A stretch of DNA of 64,000 nucleotides from Ampelomyces quisqualis (Eukaryota; Ascomycota; Dothideomycetes; Pleosporales; Phaeosphaeriaceae). The translations under genes were made by a program, and so were the position numbers. Below, piece by piece: positions 22,059-34,330 of the stretch (positions are counted from its first letter, which is position 1; the number at the start of each line of letters is the position of its first letter). The DNA is taken from positions 248,001 through 312,000 of the forward strand of contig JAGTXZ010000024.1 in NCBI GenBank assembly GCA_018398575.1, given 5' to 3'. The notes beneath the pieces are model-generated. The model was not told where the DNA came from and searched no databases. It saw nothing but the letters and a program-made list of their open reading frames with translations.

Positions 22059-25000
22059 ATGGAGCCGGACCTGGAGCAGGCCATCTTGACCAAATACAAC
22101 CTCACGACCTTGTGGCCCACGCGATGGCCCGACGCCAAGAACGACGACTCGGACTCGGACGCGGACGCGGCAGCTCCACGCACGGCAGCACCGCAGGCCG
22201 CCCGCCGCTCGCGGTCGCGCTACTCGGTGCTGGAAGACCGGTCGCGGCTCTCGCGGCAGGTCCCGGGGGCCGAAATCTCCGAGGACGGCAAGGAGAATCT
22301 GGTGCAGAAGGACGAGCAGGACCCGCTGGGCATGTACCCGAGCGTCGTGCAGGTGCTGCGGTCACGGGACGTGCAGGTCGAAGAGGACATCAAGCTCCGT
22401 GCGTGCATGCATGCACTGCCGCAGAACATGTGGCCCCGCTAACACACACACACAGGCAACCGCTTCCTCCTCAGCTCCACCACCTTCTCGCCCCAGCTCT
22501 TCCTCTCCCAGGTCCACAGCGAGGCCTCGACCGACATGCTGCTGGCCGGCCTCGAGTTCCTCTCCAGCTCCATCGAAAAGAAGTCGGCGTCGCTCAAAGT
22601 GCTGGTCGAGTCCAACTTCGAGCGCTTCGTCGGCGCAAAAGCCACCATTGACCGCGTGTACACGGAAATGCGCGAGCACGGCAAGGAGCCAGAGTCGCCC
22701 GGTCGCGTGCCGCATTCGCGCATGGGCAGTCGCTCGAGCTTTTCGGGGAGGAAGGCGAGCGTCAGCCTGGGCGCCGGCATCCCCAAGCCGGCGCCCACGG
22801 AGAAGAGGAAGAACGCGCTGATCAAGGAAAGCGAGTATGGCGTGCACGGAATCAAGGTCCCCCTCACCGAAGTTGCGGCCAAGGCCGAGGAGGTGTGGGG
22901 GCCGGCGCTGAACGGGCGTGAGAAGGAGGAGACGCTGAGGGCGATACAGGAGGCCGTGGACCAGCATCGGGGGCTGTTCGAGGTGGCCTCGGCCCTGCAG
23001 GATGCGATCCGTCGAAGAGACCACGAGTCCATCGTAGAAGAGTACAAGCGAGCACGCAAGTACACCGAAGAAGCACGGGCGATCGCAGAGCATGCCCGCG
23101 CTGCGACGTCACCCTTGCCCGACGCCAAACTGCACCAAGTCATCGTTACAGCACGAATGTGGGCCGAAGTCGAGCGCCTCATCGAGGCATTCAAGAGAGA
23201 CTCGTGGAAGCGGCTGGCCAACACACACTTTGCGAAAGTGCAGACGGGCACCGACGAGACAAAGTCTGAGCAGTACATGAGCATTATCTCGGTCATGCTC
23301 GAACTGGGCGTCCAAGACAACCCCATCCGGATCTGGCTACTTTCGCGATACGACCATCTCAAGCTGCGCCTCAACACTACCTGCGAGCGGTCAAGAGTCG
23401 AGCTCGAGATACTTCGCCGACACTTGGCCTGCGGCGAGAAGCCCAGCCTGCGTCAGCAACAAAAGCACCTACGCTCTGTTCCTACGAGCAGCACCGTCAC
23501 CGCTGAGCCCTCCAAGCTGGACACACCCAAGGTCGTCGAATTCTGGGAGCATGTGCAGGCGTCAATGAACACGCTGCTGTCTGATCGAGGTGGTCTTCTT
23601 GGCGAGCTGATCGAATATTGGGACATTGCTCAGTCATTCATGTCTGGCCGTGCCCAGAGAAATTTGCCTACCGGCTACCAGAACCAGTCTTCCGTGCATC
23701 ACAGGCTCAGTGACGAGAACAAAATCGAGCTTGAAAAGGGCACAACAGAGCTTATCAACATCATCCGCGAGCATTTATTGTCATTCTTCTCAGATCCGCC
23801 CATCGAAGATGTGTCTTTGCTGTTCTCACCCTTGCCGATGACGCCGACGCCCTCCACACCACGTACTCCTCTGAGTGCGGCCTTGAGCCCTACCTCAGGC
23901 TCTCGATTCCGTTTTGATCCGAACAACGCACCTCCGCCATCACCCAGCCGAGGCGAAAGCTGGGAAAAATACGCCTTTTGGCCTCCCCATGCAAATGCAC
24001 TTTCCGGATCTCATTACTTGTCGAGATTGCTCATCCTAATCTCGACAGCCTCCAATGAGCTTGCTTCACTTGGACTGCCTGAGACCGGAGCTGCATCACG
24101 CCTCGACGAAGCTCTTCGCGTGCTGCTGGGTAGCATACGCGAGCGTTGTGTGCAAGCCATCTGCGCGGCATGGAACACGGACGCCGAGAAGCTCAAAGTG
24201 CTCGAAGACTGGACTCGCAACCCAGACCGCAAGGACATAACAAACCTGCCGCAACGTTTCATGGCAGTTCAGAGCTTTCTCTTGAACAACCTGCAGAAGA
24301 CACTCTACGTCCAAGCATCGACTAAAACAGCCGTAGATGTTGTTGTGCCTCCGAGTGGTAAACTGCTACAGATGGTCAGAAGCCAGTTTGTTACCAGTTT
24401 ATACCGGACGCTAAGCGGCATGGTCGAATGTGCCGAAAAAGGTAGGAAGGCGATGGGGGAGGACTTTGAAGTCAGGGGTGACGATATTACCGTGGACACA
24501 CGTGAGATGGACGACGGCTGGGGAAAGGTAGACGCCAGCAACAAAGTACATCTTCCATCTTCCACTCTCAAAGGCATGATGCTGACACATGCAGTCCATC
24601 CGTCTCCTCTTGACCCTCGCCAACATGGCTGCCTTTCAGAGCGACATTAGTCCGCAGCTGCTATCACTCTTTGAAACACTGTTCAGTGTTCAGCTGACTG
24701 AGGAGTCGAATCGTATACGCGACGTCCTCTCACAACTCGACACTCAGCTCTTCCTATCATACACCAAGCCACACTCCACCAGGATCAATGCGACTGTTGA
24801 GAAGGGTGTTTTCAGTCCTAGCTGGGCACCAAAACCACCAACTGGCAAAGGCGTGGCGGATAGAGACCCCAGCCCATTCGTCTTCACAGTATTGCTTGAC
24901 CTAGTCATCGTCCACACCGAGGCTTCCACCACTTCTTACCCACTCACACCCCGTATCCTCCGTGCGCTTTTCGAATCGACAACGCAGTCCCTCATTGCCA

Positions 25001-25305
25001 CGTTCCGCTCACCTCAACTAGCAACCATCTCGCTTCCGCAGCTCATGCAGGCCACGCTTGACGTCGAGTTTATGGCACAGACGCTTGCGGCCTACACCAC
25101 CGAAGTTGCATCACAAGTACAAACCGACATCTACCAAGTCCTCGATGCAAAGACAGACAATGCAGCTCGAGTGCGTTTGCAAGACGAGCTGGGTAGTTTG
25201 AGAAGTACACTCAAGCGTCTGAGAGAAGACACAAAAGTCCAATTCGCATGCTTTAGGCGCGTCAAAAAAACGCCTGCCGAGGTGGAAAGCGGGTCGAGGC
25301 GGTAG
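22059..25305 (+). CDS. sec5: Exocyst complex component Sec5
   Basis: Exons 22059-22398, 22456-24527 and 24595-25305 give 1040 aa. Intron 1 has a (CA)n tract next to its acceptor; the last intron join turns MDDGWGK into SIRLLLTLANMAAFQ in phase. The N-terminus has the Sec5 opening (AILTKYNLTTLWPTRWPD), a conserved block (DPLGMYPSVVQVL, then RFLLSSTTFSPQLFLSQVH), and a helical region EFLSSSIEKKSASLKVLVESN. The remaining ~800 residues are the alpha-helical CATCHR rod. Known role: with Sec3, Sec6, Sec8, Sec10, Sec15, Exo70 and Exo84 it tethers secretory vesicles to the plasma membrane at sites of polar growth; Sec5 binds Sec6 and Sec15/Rho-type GTPases. Length fits filamentous-fungal Sec5. Confidence 0.9.
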
Positions 25306-27245
25306 GGTTTGGTTATGGTTGATTGGATTATCTCAGCGTGTTGAAGTATTTCTTGTTGTACAAAGATACACCATCTCAACTTGAAACACTCCTTCCCATT
25401 AAAGACTTGCCTGCCTCTCACGTTCCCCACTACCTCGTCTAATATCTAAATAACATGTTGGATATTTTCATGCAAAAACGAATTTTCAAATATCCTTTTC
25501 TGATCAGTCGAATTTCAGACAAGAATCCATACTTGATCCTGTACTGGGGATTAGCTCCAATTCGCATTACTGTATCCCTTTGTAAAGACGCAAGGACTGG
25601 CTATCAAGCTGATAGTGTCAATCCGGTCGAAGGTCGACAAGCGATCAGAGAATTAAAACAAGATGCTCGAGAAGCGTTACCTCATTCCCACGGAGCGCGG
25701 CGTTTGAGTTACCACGAACGTTCCAGGGAAGAACAATGCATTTTGACTCTACTACTCCCGCATCACAAGAATACGTATGGGGTAAAGCAACGAAACGTTT
25801 TTTTCCCCAGAGGGATCAAGGCCTCCTGGCTTGACGAAGCTGAACTAGAGTATTGAGTCGTTGACTTTGAGAACTTTCGATACCACCATTGCCCTTACTA
25901 TTGCGATCGGCAACATTTACCTACCCGGTGCAGTATTCGCGGACATTCCATGAAGGCATGTCGAAAGAAGGCCAGATAAACTTCACCAATCTTGCACGAT
26001 GCGCATGGGCTGGTGGTCGAAAGAATGGCGCCTTGGTTTGGAGCGGGGACATCGCATCCTCATGGTCTGGCCTAGGAGACTGACTACCTGGCTGCCGGAC
26101 TCAATATGGGTATGTCAGTATTACCCTGGCAGATGAAAGATATTGGTGGATTTCATGGAGGAGATCCCAGTGACGAAAAGTGTTGCGAGATTTTCGGAAG
26201 ATGGGCTTCATGGCGACCGCGAGCCAAGACAAGCCCAGGTCGGCACGACTGGAGGAGCTGCATGGTGCTGCGGCGCCGGGGATGGAATGTCGTTTTATGG
26301 TCCCGGGGTGAGATGGGCAAAAGGTATGTGGGCGTTGAGGAAATGCGATTTTGCACGCGGACACTGATCGCGTGAGGCTCGCGAGGAAGGCTCGCAAGTG
26401 ATGTCGACACTCTTTGACGAGTTTCTGCACGACGCTACGTGCTGGGATGTTAAGGAACAGCATATTTATGGCAATAAGTATATGTCTGTCCTGTGCTCGA
26501 AGACGGCAAGAGGTTAGTGAGTGTATATTTCCCGACTCTTCCTGGGCGGTGTAGATGGAAGGCGCTGGACTTAGAAGAGCCATGGGAGGGTGGTCAATGG
26601 GCCACGGTCGACTGTCCACTTGAGAGAATGCCTGTCTTCCTACGCACAAACTCAAGCTGAATGGGCTACAAGGCTGATACGTCGCTTCAATGCATCTCAG
26701 GCCCAAGCCTGGCGATAGTTCGTGCCGAATTGCCCGCATGTCGAGTCCCGAGTCTGGTGCAGCCTATCGACCTTCAAATTTGAGAGCAACGCTTCATATA
26801 CAAATACGGTTCATGGCGGAACATACAATTTCGTCTGGACCGCTTATGACCACCACACCCATTGCTCGGTAAATCACTTCAAGCTTGCACTTGTCTGCCC
26901 GCGAATCGCCACCTGATTCGTGTGCCACCCAGAGTTTTCCAAATTCCAGGCCGTGCCGTTTCTGACATGGACAAACGGCACTACTAGCACTCAAGCGATG
27001 CGCCACCGATCACGGCTGTTTCCCATTGCAGGAACAATACCCAAGCCTGCACATTCGTCAGGGGTCAACCCCAGAAACCCCCCGCATCCCCCAATTTTAG
27101 TCTCTCGCATTCGGGCAAGTTGGTGCCGAGAAGTAAAATGATCGCACGTGCATATGTACATCAAACGTTTATATAGTACGGTAATCTTTTGTAGCCTTCA
27201 CGAATATCGTCCCTGCGCACTTGTTGGTCTTTCAGGTGGGTCAAG
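25306..27245. other. Intergenic, left flank of the carbohydrate cluster
   Basis: About 1.9 kb. Two open stretches (25455-25856 plus; 26101-26739 minus) start with ATG but show no domain, codon pattern or splice context, and I do not call them. Near the PL4 gene: CCCCCAAT at 27088-27095 and a TATA-like TTTATATAG near 27169-27177. Confidence 0.5.
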
Positions 27246-29072
27246 ATGGGCTTATTCTCCAAAATCTGTAGTCTCGGTCTTGTTGCACTCTCTGCAGCTG
27301 CTCCGTTGGAAGACAGAGCAAAGAAGCCGCAGGGTTTTCTCAAAGAAATTGGCAACTCGACATGGGTGCTTGGCAATCAAATCTGGAATGTGACGCAGAA
27401 CCGACAGTATGCGAATCAATTGTGGTATAAGGGCAAGGATCGTGTGGGGCAGGCAGTCGGGCATTATGTGAGCTACAGTACGTGAATAATGTTGTGGGTT
27501 TCAGGACAAGCGTTGACAATGTGTGGTAGATGGTGCTGCCTCGGATCTCAATTGGACTTCTGCCACCATTGCAGAATCAGGTTCCGATTGGGTGAATGTC
27601 AAGTTCACAGCGAAAGAAGGCGATTTCCACTGGATCATTTACGATGACCTGCCGGGTGCATACCAGTACTTTGTCAACCATGCTCTACCAACACTGGGAG
27701 AGTTTAGGACTCTTTGGAGACTAGACAACACATCGTTTCCGCGCGGATATACCAATGTCAAAGATGGTGTGTTGCCAGCGCTCGAAGAGTACTTCGCCGC
27801 AACGAACGTACAGGATGAAACCTGGCAGAAGGCAGATGGCACATTCTTGACGAAGTATGATTGGAGCGCCTTCATACGCGAGCAGACATATTATGGTGTG
27901 TATGGTGATGAAGTGGGAAGCTGGTACATCAACCCTGGCAAGGACTACTACAACGGAGATCATCTCAAGCAAGAATTGATGGTTAGTCACACCATCCGAG
28001 ACTCTATAGATCGCCAGATTAACTCAAGGTTGCATAGGTACATCGAGAATCGAGGACCGGCGATGCAGTGCAGCTCAATATGATCCACGGCACGCACTAC
28101 CAAGCCGTCAGCCGCGACTCTTTCGCCGACAACAAGACTTGGGGCCCATGGCTCTGGTACCTCAACGATGGTTCGAAGCCTGACGCCGCCTCGCGATGGA
28201 AAAAGGAAGAAGCCGCTTGGCCTTACAAATGGTTTGAAGACAACGCATATCAATCTCGTGGCAAAGTCCAAGGCCGCCTACTTCTCAGCGACGGCCGTCC
28301 CGCTGCCGGTGCAGCTGTTTTCCTCGGCGACAACGGCAACACGACTGTCAGTACGCTGGACCAGGGCCAGGGCTACTATTACACCACATACGCCGATACA
28401 GACGGGAAATTCAGTATCCAAGACATTCGCACGGGCACGTATGGTCTTTACGCATGGAGCAACGGCGGCAAACTTTCCAACGTATTGACGAATTTCAAAC
28501 AAACTGACATCGTCATCCGCGACGACAAGAACAAAAATCTCAAGGATTTGATCTGGAAAATCACCGACGAGAAGAAGCGCATCTTCCAGATTGGCGCGTT
28601 CGACCGTACAACAGACGGCTTTGACCTCGCAGGCCCTACGCCCTACGAACACGGCCGCATTGCGAAATGTCCCAGTAATCTAACCTATACAATTGGCACG
28701 TCTAAGACATCAGATTGGTGTTTTGGCCAATCCGCACTCGGCACATGGCGCGTCAAGTTCCCTCTTGCAACCACAACCTCCAACATGACTAGCGGCGCTA
28801 AACTCTTCGTCTCTCTCGCAGGATTTAGCCAGGGTGTAAGCGCAGACATCTTCATGAACGGCGTCCAGGTGGACAATATCACCAGTGCAAGTTTATTAAA
28901 CAGTCAGGATACATATCGTGGGGCAACGAAGGCGGGAGAGTGGCGCTATTTGGAGTTCTTGGTGGGCAAAGAGATTCTGAAGAGCGGCGAAAATGTACTA
29001 GAAATCATTGTCACGAGGACGACGCTGTGGAGGGGCTGGTTGTGGGATAGCTTGGCCATGGATTGGGCATAG
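27246..29072 (+). CDS. Secreted rhamnogalacturonan lyase, polysaccharide lyase family 4
   Basis: Exons 27246-27477, 27530-27981 and 28038-29072 give 572 aa. Signal peptide MGLFSKICSLGLVALSAAA. The PL4 catalytic beta-sandwich spans about residues 28-290, with family blocks GQAVGHYVSYNGAASDLNW, GDFHWIIYDDLPGAYQYFVN, LGEFRTLWRLDN, YYGVYGDEVGSWYINPG and MVHRESRTGDAVQLNMIHG. A fibronectin-III-like module follows at about 303-375 (GKVQGRLLLSDGRPAAGAA), then a CBM-like jelly roll to the C-terminus (starts near IFQIGAFDRTTDGF). Reaction: beta-elimination of the Rha-alpha-1,4-GalUA bond of rhamnogalacturonan I, leaving a 4,5-unsaturated uronyl end. It acts outside the cell. It heads a five-gene cluster whose GH88 member would act on exactly that end. 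The length agrees with fungal PL4 subfamily proteins. Confidence 0.93.
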
Positions 29073-29647
29073 CAGACCAAAATATGTGAAAGGAGTGAAC
29101 ATACCTAGGCATTGCAGTGGAATTCGTGGTAATCATTCCGTGCACATTGAGCAAAAGCCTAAGTTAGACTCAGCCCATGTCGATGTTGGTGGAGTTCTTG
29201 ACTTCTTGTCCACGAGCTTGACACACAGAGGCACGAACAGACGAGCGGACAGAGAAAGTCCACTGATTCTAACATCTACACACGCCAGTATACGCACTAT
29301 GTATGTCTGCAGCGATGGCAACGGACGCGACGACAAGTGGGCTGGTGCACCTGCATTGCCTCTCCATCTCAAATTTCATCCTGTATGTACGTAACCCTTA
29401 TCCGCCTCGAGGATCTGCCAATCAGACGGACTGATTTGGACGTCCATCCAACCCCCCTACAGGTTCGATTCAAAAGCCACAACGACGGAGTCGTTGGGCC
29501 CGAGTACCTGTGCAAGGGAAGACACGTTGGTTCCAGTTCGCGAGACCCGAATAAGCCTAGCCGAGCTAAGTTCCTATGTCATGACTTCGTGAGGGTGTGA
29601 TGATCCGATCCATGTTTTCATCTGTAATGCTGAAGAGCTTGAACAGC
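29073..29647. other. Convergent 3' intergenic stretch
   Basis: 575 bp between the stops of the PL4 gene and the Zn2Cys6 regulator. No gene or repeat recognised. Confidence 0.4.
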
Positions 29648-31943
29648 TCACCATGTTCGAGCTGTGTGATCAAGAGCTGAAGCGAAGAGGCTCCCGTCAT
29701 CGAAAGCGATCACACGATCCATGTCGGTGAACTCTTGGTCGAGCATAATGTGAGGAATCGTGTTGAAATCCGCAATGCCAGCGGGTGACGAGAGCGCTAC
29801 TGCATCTGGCACCAGTGACAGTCCTGACCATGCGCACGTTCCTGGCGCTCCGACAATATTACGATGGTAATCGATCTCAGTTGTGTAATCCATAATGTTG
29901 ATTCGAAAGGTCTCGTCGCTGGCGCAGGCATAGTAAAGGTCCTGCAATCGGTTGTAGTACTTGGTAAACAAACTTGACTTGCCACGCAAGCTCTCCGACA
30001 ACGCATTCCACCTTCGTGACATCTCGATGAGACTCTGCAATAGGGACCAGAACTCAGGCGCCAATTCAGTATCAGCATTGTACCGCCAGTGAGCCAGAAG
30101 AACCCTTGCTGCAATGAACAGACAAAAGGCAAATTGAATGCTGATTGGTGAGTCTCTTGGAGACCTCACAAGGTACTTCTCTGTGATGGCGGCAATCTCG
30201 ACCCCTGCTAGATAGCAGGCTTCGGCACTACAAGTGCTCGGAAGTTTACTGCGGAAGCCCCAGTGCAAGGGGGGATAAGCTATGAGTTGATGTAACAGAA
30301 TCGTAGATGCGTTATGCGTGACATGTGCGGTGGTCAAGTTTGGATCCATCAGAGGAACAGTCTTCGTGAGGTTGGGGTTCGCTTTCCACTTCTGTGGGAG
30401 TAGCATTTTCCAATGGACCAAGCGTAAGTCCAGCTCCTTAAATCGTGTAAGCCACGAATTGATTCCATGCTGGTCGTTTGTGTTGACTTTCAGTTGCAGA
30501 AAATAGCCCATGATACGGCTCATGGACTCCGTCGCTTCGATATTGTAGGCGAGAGCGCCAACAGTAGACATATCAGGCGTACTTAACGGGAGGGAATTGT
30601 GAGCCAAATTACTACTAACAGATTGCTGTGACTCAACATCGGTCCCAGTACGGGAGGGAGACGCGATACGGGAGACGTAGCCGCTTAGCGGATTGGCAAT
30701 GCGGCCACGGGATTTGTCCCAAATACCAAAATGTGGCGTTTGTACGGGGCTCTCTTTACGCCATAGATGACCATCACAGAGTAGTCTCCTGCACACATCG
30801 TCCGAAGTCAGACCTAGCGCGTGAGTGGTCAGCAGTTACGTTACATGGGTTCACTCACTTGTGTTCCAACCCATGGTTACTGAGCAGAATCGATCCAGGA
30901 GAAACACGGTCCAGAAGACTCTACGCCGCTCTTCTAGCTCGGTCCAATCAGTTGTATGTGGCAAAGAAGCGTAAGGCTGGCAAAAAGGTCGATACTGTCC
31001 GTCTTCGTGCTCCTGTGTCAGCTGCGTATACTCCACGGTGCGTGTAAGCGATCCGACAAGTGACCACGCTTTAGATGAGTCCCCGTTTCCGATGCCGTTG
31101 AAAGCGACTATGATGAGTGCCTGTAGGTTCTCGAGGGAAAGGCAGTCTAATGCCGTACCCACGACCCATCTGCGTGTGCCCGGCAAAGTATCATCCAAAA
31201 CCTGTGCACCGGGAACAAATTTCGAAGATGCGATAGTGATAGCATGTAATAATAGTAGAAGCTGCTGACCCTCTGCTCCCGCCGAAAATTTTAGTAAGAA
31301 TTTTGTCTGGTGGATCATGGGAATCCAAGGGTGCACGTGAAGGAAATACGCGCTGACAATCTCGTCTAAAAGACTCTTAGCTGGTAACTGAGGCTGCCAA
31401 TCCACGGAAAGAGTACTCGGGCCCGCTGTGTCGTCAATACCTAGGCGTTTTCGTTTGCTTCCGAGCTGTGCGTGAGCGAAAGCGCTGGAGGAATTATCGT
31501 TCGTTGCTGGGTTCACAAGCTTCGGCAATTCTTTCGCAAGCAAAGCTAGGATATTGTACGCTGCGGAGTCATGCGTCTTATAGCACTTGACTGTATCACT
31601 CTCATTGTGGGTGTCCAGTGTCGGTTTTTGTCCATCAAGTCGTCGCTCGAGATCATCAAGCCGTCTATGTAGATTTTCCACAGCGCCTGATTTTACACCT
31701 GGCTTGATGCGCATTATTCTATAGACGCATTCCGAGCCTGTACATCACTAAGCATGTGACCGTAGCATTGGTTTGCGTTGATGACTTGCCGGTCTTTCTG
31801 CAATGCATGCAGTTTGGGCGATCGCGTGAACAGCGCAGCTTGGATTTGCGACACCCGTTGCAAGCTTCATTGCCATTAGTTCCAACTACGGTGTCCTGGT
31901 TCTCTAGATCGATATGACTGTCTTCCAGAACGTCTCGCGGCAT
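29648..31943 (-). CDS. Zn2Cys6 transcription factor, probable cluster regulator
   Basis: Exons in transcript order are 31943-31790, 31737-30859 and 30813-29648; total 732 aa. Intron 1 (31738-31789) has a GC donor (gcaagt) and splits the zinc cluster; joining it restores the sixth cysteine. The cluster is C28-x2-C31-x6-C38-x6-C45-x2-C48-x6-C55 (CNGCRKSKLRCSRDRPNC, then CRKTGSECVY). A coiled-coil linker follows (LHRRLDDLERRL). The fungal_trans middle-homology region starts about residue 173 (AYFLHVHPWIPMIHQTKF) and contains ERRRVFWTVFLLDRF, a family signature. It is a nuclear DNA-binding regulator of CGG-type sites. Placed between PL4 and GH88, it is the natural candidate to control the cluster; this is inference from position. 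No membrane segment. Confidence 0.9.
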
Positions 31944-32452
31944 TAGTGCCGTGTGTTGACATTGTGTTCGTGGGCAAGTGATGCCCTAGGATGCCGGTAG
32001 TTACCTAGGCAGTGCACTTGCCCGAGTCCCCGAGAGATCCACGCCACCAACAAGCAGCGGAAATTACCCGCCTTTTGCCAAACCATGCATACTTCTGACA
32101 TATGGGGTGGTCGGCGTAGCAATGCTAAATTTGCTTCACTCTGGAAATATCACAACGGGCGACCATTGAAGGATTAGAAAATGTGACCCACTTGCTTGTT
32201 GAGGGGGGTCTGATTGATGAGAAATACCCAGCGCCCACGTCAGGCTCTTCGAGGGGATTCTCCAATCCAGCAGATTTCCACCCACATTGCGCTCTTATTC
32301 TCAATGAACAATGCTATCTATGCGACGATGAACCGAATCGACTGTATGAACATCAGACCACGCGTATGCTCTCAAGTCCTAGTCACGTCCCCTCACATCC
32401 CCTAACAGGCGCAACAGCCCTGTGTCTTCCACTGTTCTAAAGCCAGGTATGT
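31944..32452. promoter_or_regulatory. Promoter region of the Zn2Cys6 regulator and GH88 3' side
   Basis: 509 bp without a gene. Nothing distinctive beyond AT-rich patches near 32120-32180. Confidence 0.35.
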
Positions 32453-34330
32453 CTAACACAGACCCATCCGCAACAACTTGTTCCCGAACTCAACTAGGTA
32501 GTAGTCTGCATATACCAGACCATGATTTGAATACCTTTTCCTAGCTTGGGCGTTGTTATTTGCCGTGCCGAACTTTAGTATTCCATCAAATCGACTTCCT
32601 GGATCAACCTCCTCCGCTTGCACTTGACCATACTGTCTCGCACCAAACATCGCTTTCTCCGATGCCAGTGCGAAAATCAACGTGTCCTCAACTATCCGTA
32701 GCGCAGCTTTCGAAAAGCGTAGCGAGAGGCTTGTCTGGCCCAAGCTAGTCAATGCTTGCGAGAGAATGAGCATCCCGTTGGCAGCGATAACACCGGCGGA
32801 TGAGTCTCTCAGGGGATATTCTTCGTCCTCAATTGGTGCATCGAAATCCCAAAGAGCTACATATCTTCCTCGGGTCACACAGGCAGGCGCAGTTTCCAGA
32901 CGATACAAATAATACTCGGCCATGCCACACGCCGCTTCCAGGAATCGGTGATTCTTGGTCCACATGAAAGACTCAGCATATCCAAGTATGCCCCAGGCCT
33001 GGCCCCGAGACCAAGTTGAGTCGTGTGCATAGCCCTGTGCACTCATGCGTAGTTTCAGATGGCCAGTATTGGGGTCGATATTCGCAACATGGCAGCTCGA
33101 ATACCACTGTCCCTTATAGGCATCGATAGCCGATGAAAGTACTGGTTCTGGCCGCAGATGAGATTGCAACAGCGTAACCGCGTGCGCGGTTGCCATGTCC
33201 GCCAGGCTTCGGTCTTGAGTATGGAAGGCGGCATAGTACAACAATTCGAGGTTGCACATACTATCGATGATGACAATCATATTATTTTTCTGATCCAGGA
33301 TTTCTATGTCTTTCTTTTTTAGTAGATCCCAGCTCCTGATCGCCTTGGCCGCGGGCACATATCGCGTTGCTAAGCTCCGAGCGGCCTTTACGATCGAATC
33401 CAAGCTTCGAGAATTGCCCAACAATTCCCAATCGGCACGCAATGCTGGCATCACAATGAAACCAATGTCGTGCGTATCGGTTCGCCCGTCCATCCCTCGT
33501 ATCGGCTCGGTCCACAAACAACACAAAGCTGCTAGCTGATTGCGAAGCGCTTGTAAGTCAACGCCATCTGGAAGATTCAAGCTTCGCGGATACTTGATAC
33601 AGCGCTCCAAGATGGAATACATTGTCCCCGGAAAGAAGCCACAGGTCCAAAACTCAGCGTCTCGTAAGCTGTAAGTACCATAGTGGCCCTGTTCTTGTGG
33701 TACAATCTCCGGAAAAGCAACAGGTAGCGCATGAATCGCTGATTGTGCGGTTCTAATCACCTTGGCGGATATGTTCTCGGTATACAGCTCGGACAGGGCC
33801 ACAGAAGTAAATGTTGAAGTGACCGGGGCAATGTATGTGATCGCATCGCCAAATCCACATTCTGAAGATGGATTGCTGGTCGTTGGCGTCGTACCTGCGC
33901 TGTATGTATCGTCGTCCGTGCACGTCGTGGAGGTGTTCGATGATAGGTGTGAACCCAGGACAATTGACTCAACTGCCCGTAGCCCCGGATACGGTATTTG
34001 CTGTTCACGTTCATCGCCACTACCTGTGGCTGTACGGTATCTTGAGGATCGGTCGTTCTTCTTCAAGTGCATTGACTGGGCAGTGGCAGTTTCAGTGAGT
34101 CTGCGAAGATCCAAAACCCGAGCGATTCTGCGGCGCTCTCGCTGTTGTTTCTCAATAGCCCCAGGTCTAACATCTAGATCTGATTGCAGTGGAACCGCTG
34201 CGGTGCTCAGGGCTACACATTCCACCGTAGTCATTTCACCACTGTTCCAATGGACGGGCTCGCTAGGTTGTTCCGTATCTGGCGTGCTTCCTCGTAGTAC
34301 GTTTGGCGGGTGGGAATTGGCTCCAGACAT
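32453..34330 (-). CDS. GH88 unsaturated glucuronyl/galacturonyl hydrolase with long N-terminal extension
   Basis: A single exon of 625 aa from ATG 34330. The C-terminal ~435 residues are a GH88 alpha6/alpha6 barrel: DAEFWTCGFFPGTMYSILE, the catalytic-region DTHDIGF at about residue 287, VIIDSMCNLELLYYA at about 355 (second conserved Asp), YAHDSTWSRGQAWGILGYAE and YPLRDSSAGVIAANGML. Both aspartates that in characterised members handle hydration of the 4,5-unsaturated uronyl residue are present. There is no signal peptide, so it should be cytosolic. The first ~190 residues are Ser/Thr-rich and partly basic (EKQQRERRRIARVLDLRRL) and have no counterpart in the usual ~400-residue family members; either a genuine extension or a misjudged start. 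Divergent from the MFS transporter across 472 bp. It fits as the step after the PL4 lyase. Confidence 0.85.
   Translation of the reverse strand: MSGANSHPPNVLRGSTPDTEQPSEPVHWNSGEMTTVECVALSTAAVPLQSDLDVRPGAIEKQQRERRRIARVLDLRRLTETATAQSMHLKKNDRSSRYRTATGSGDEREQQIPYPGLRAVESIVLGSHLSSNTSTTCTDDDTYSAGTTPTTSNPSSECGFGDAITYIAPVTSTFTSVALSELYTENISAKVIRTAQSAIHALPVAFPEIVPQEQGHYGTYSLRDAEFWTCGFFPGTMYSILERCIKYPRSLNLPDGVDLQALRNQLAALCCLWTEPIRGMDGRTDTHDIGFIVMPALRADWELLGNSRSLDSIVKAARSLATRYVPAAKAIRSWDLLKKKDIEILDQKNNMIVIIDSMCNLELLYYAAFHTQDRSLADMATAHAVTLLQSHLRPEPVLSSAIDAYKGQWYSSCHVANIDPNTGHLKLRMSAQGYAHDSTWSRGQAWGILGYAESFMWTKNHRFLEAACGMAEYYLYRLETAPACVTRGRYVALWDFDAPIEDEEYPLRDSSAGVIAANGMLILSQALTSLGQTSLSLRFSKAALRIVEDTLIFALASEKAMFGARQYGQVQAEEVDPGSRFDGILKFGTANNNAQARKRYSNHGLVYADYYLVEFGNKLLRMGLC

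Noticed and set aside
22439..23377. 312-codon open frame on the minus strand
   Set aside because: Antisense shadow of the sec5 exon; no domain, and the plus strand has clear Sec5 blocks.
24538..24650. C-terminal end of the sec5 middle exon reading through to a stop at 24650
   Set aside because: A gtagac/gcag intron (24528-24594) in phase leads to the conserved last exon instead.
25455..25856. 133-codon plus-strand frame after sec5
   Set aside because: No recognisable feature; overlaps probable sec5 3' UTR.
26101..26739. 212-codon minus-strand frame with ATG in the intergenic region left of the cluster
   Set aside because: No domain, signal peptide, splice context or coding-like composition; treated as chance.
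29461..29480. GGTTCGATTC resembling a tRNA B box
   Set aside because: No matching A box or cloverleaf stems at the right spacing.
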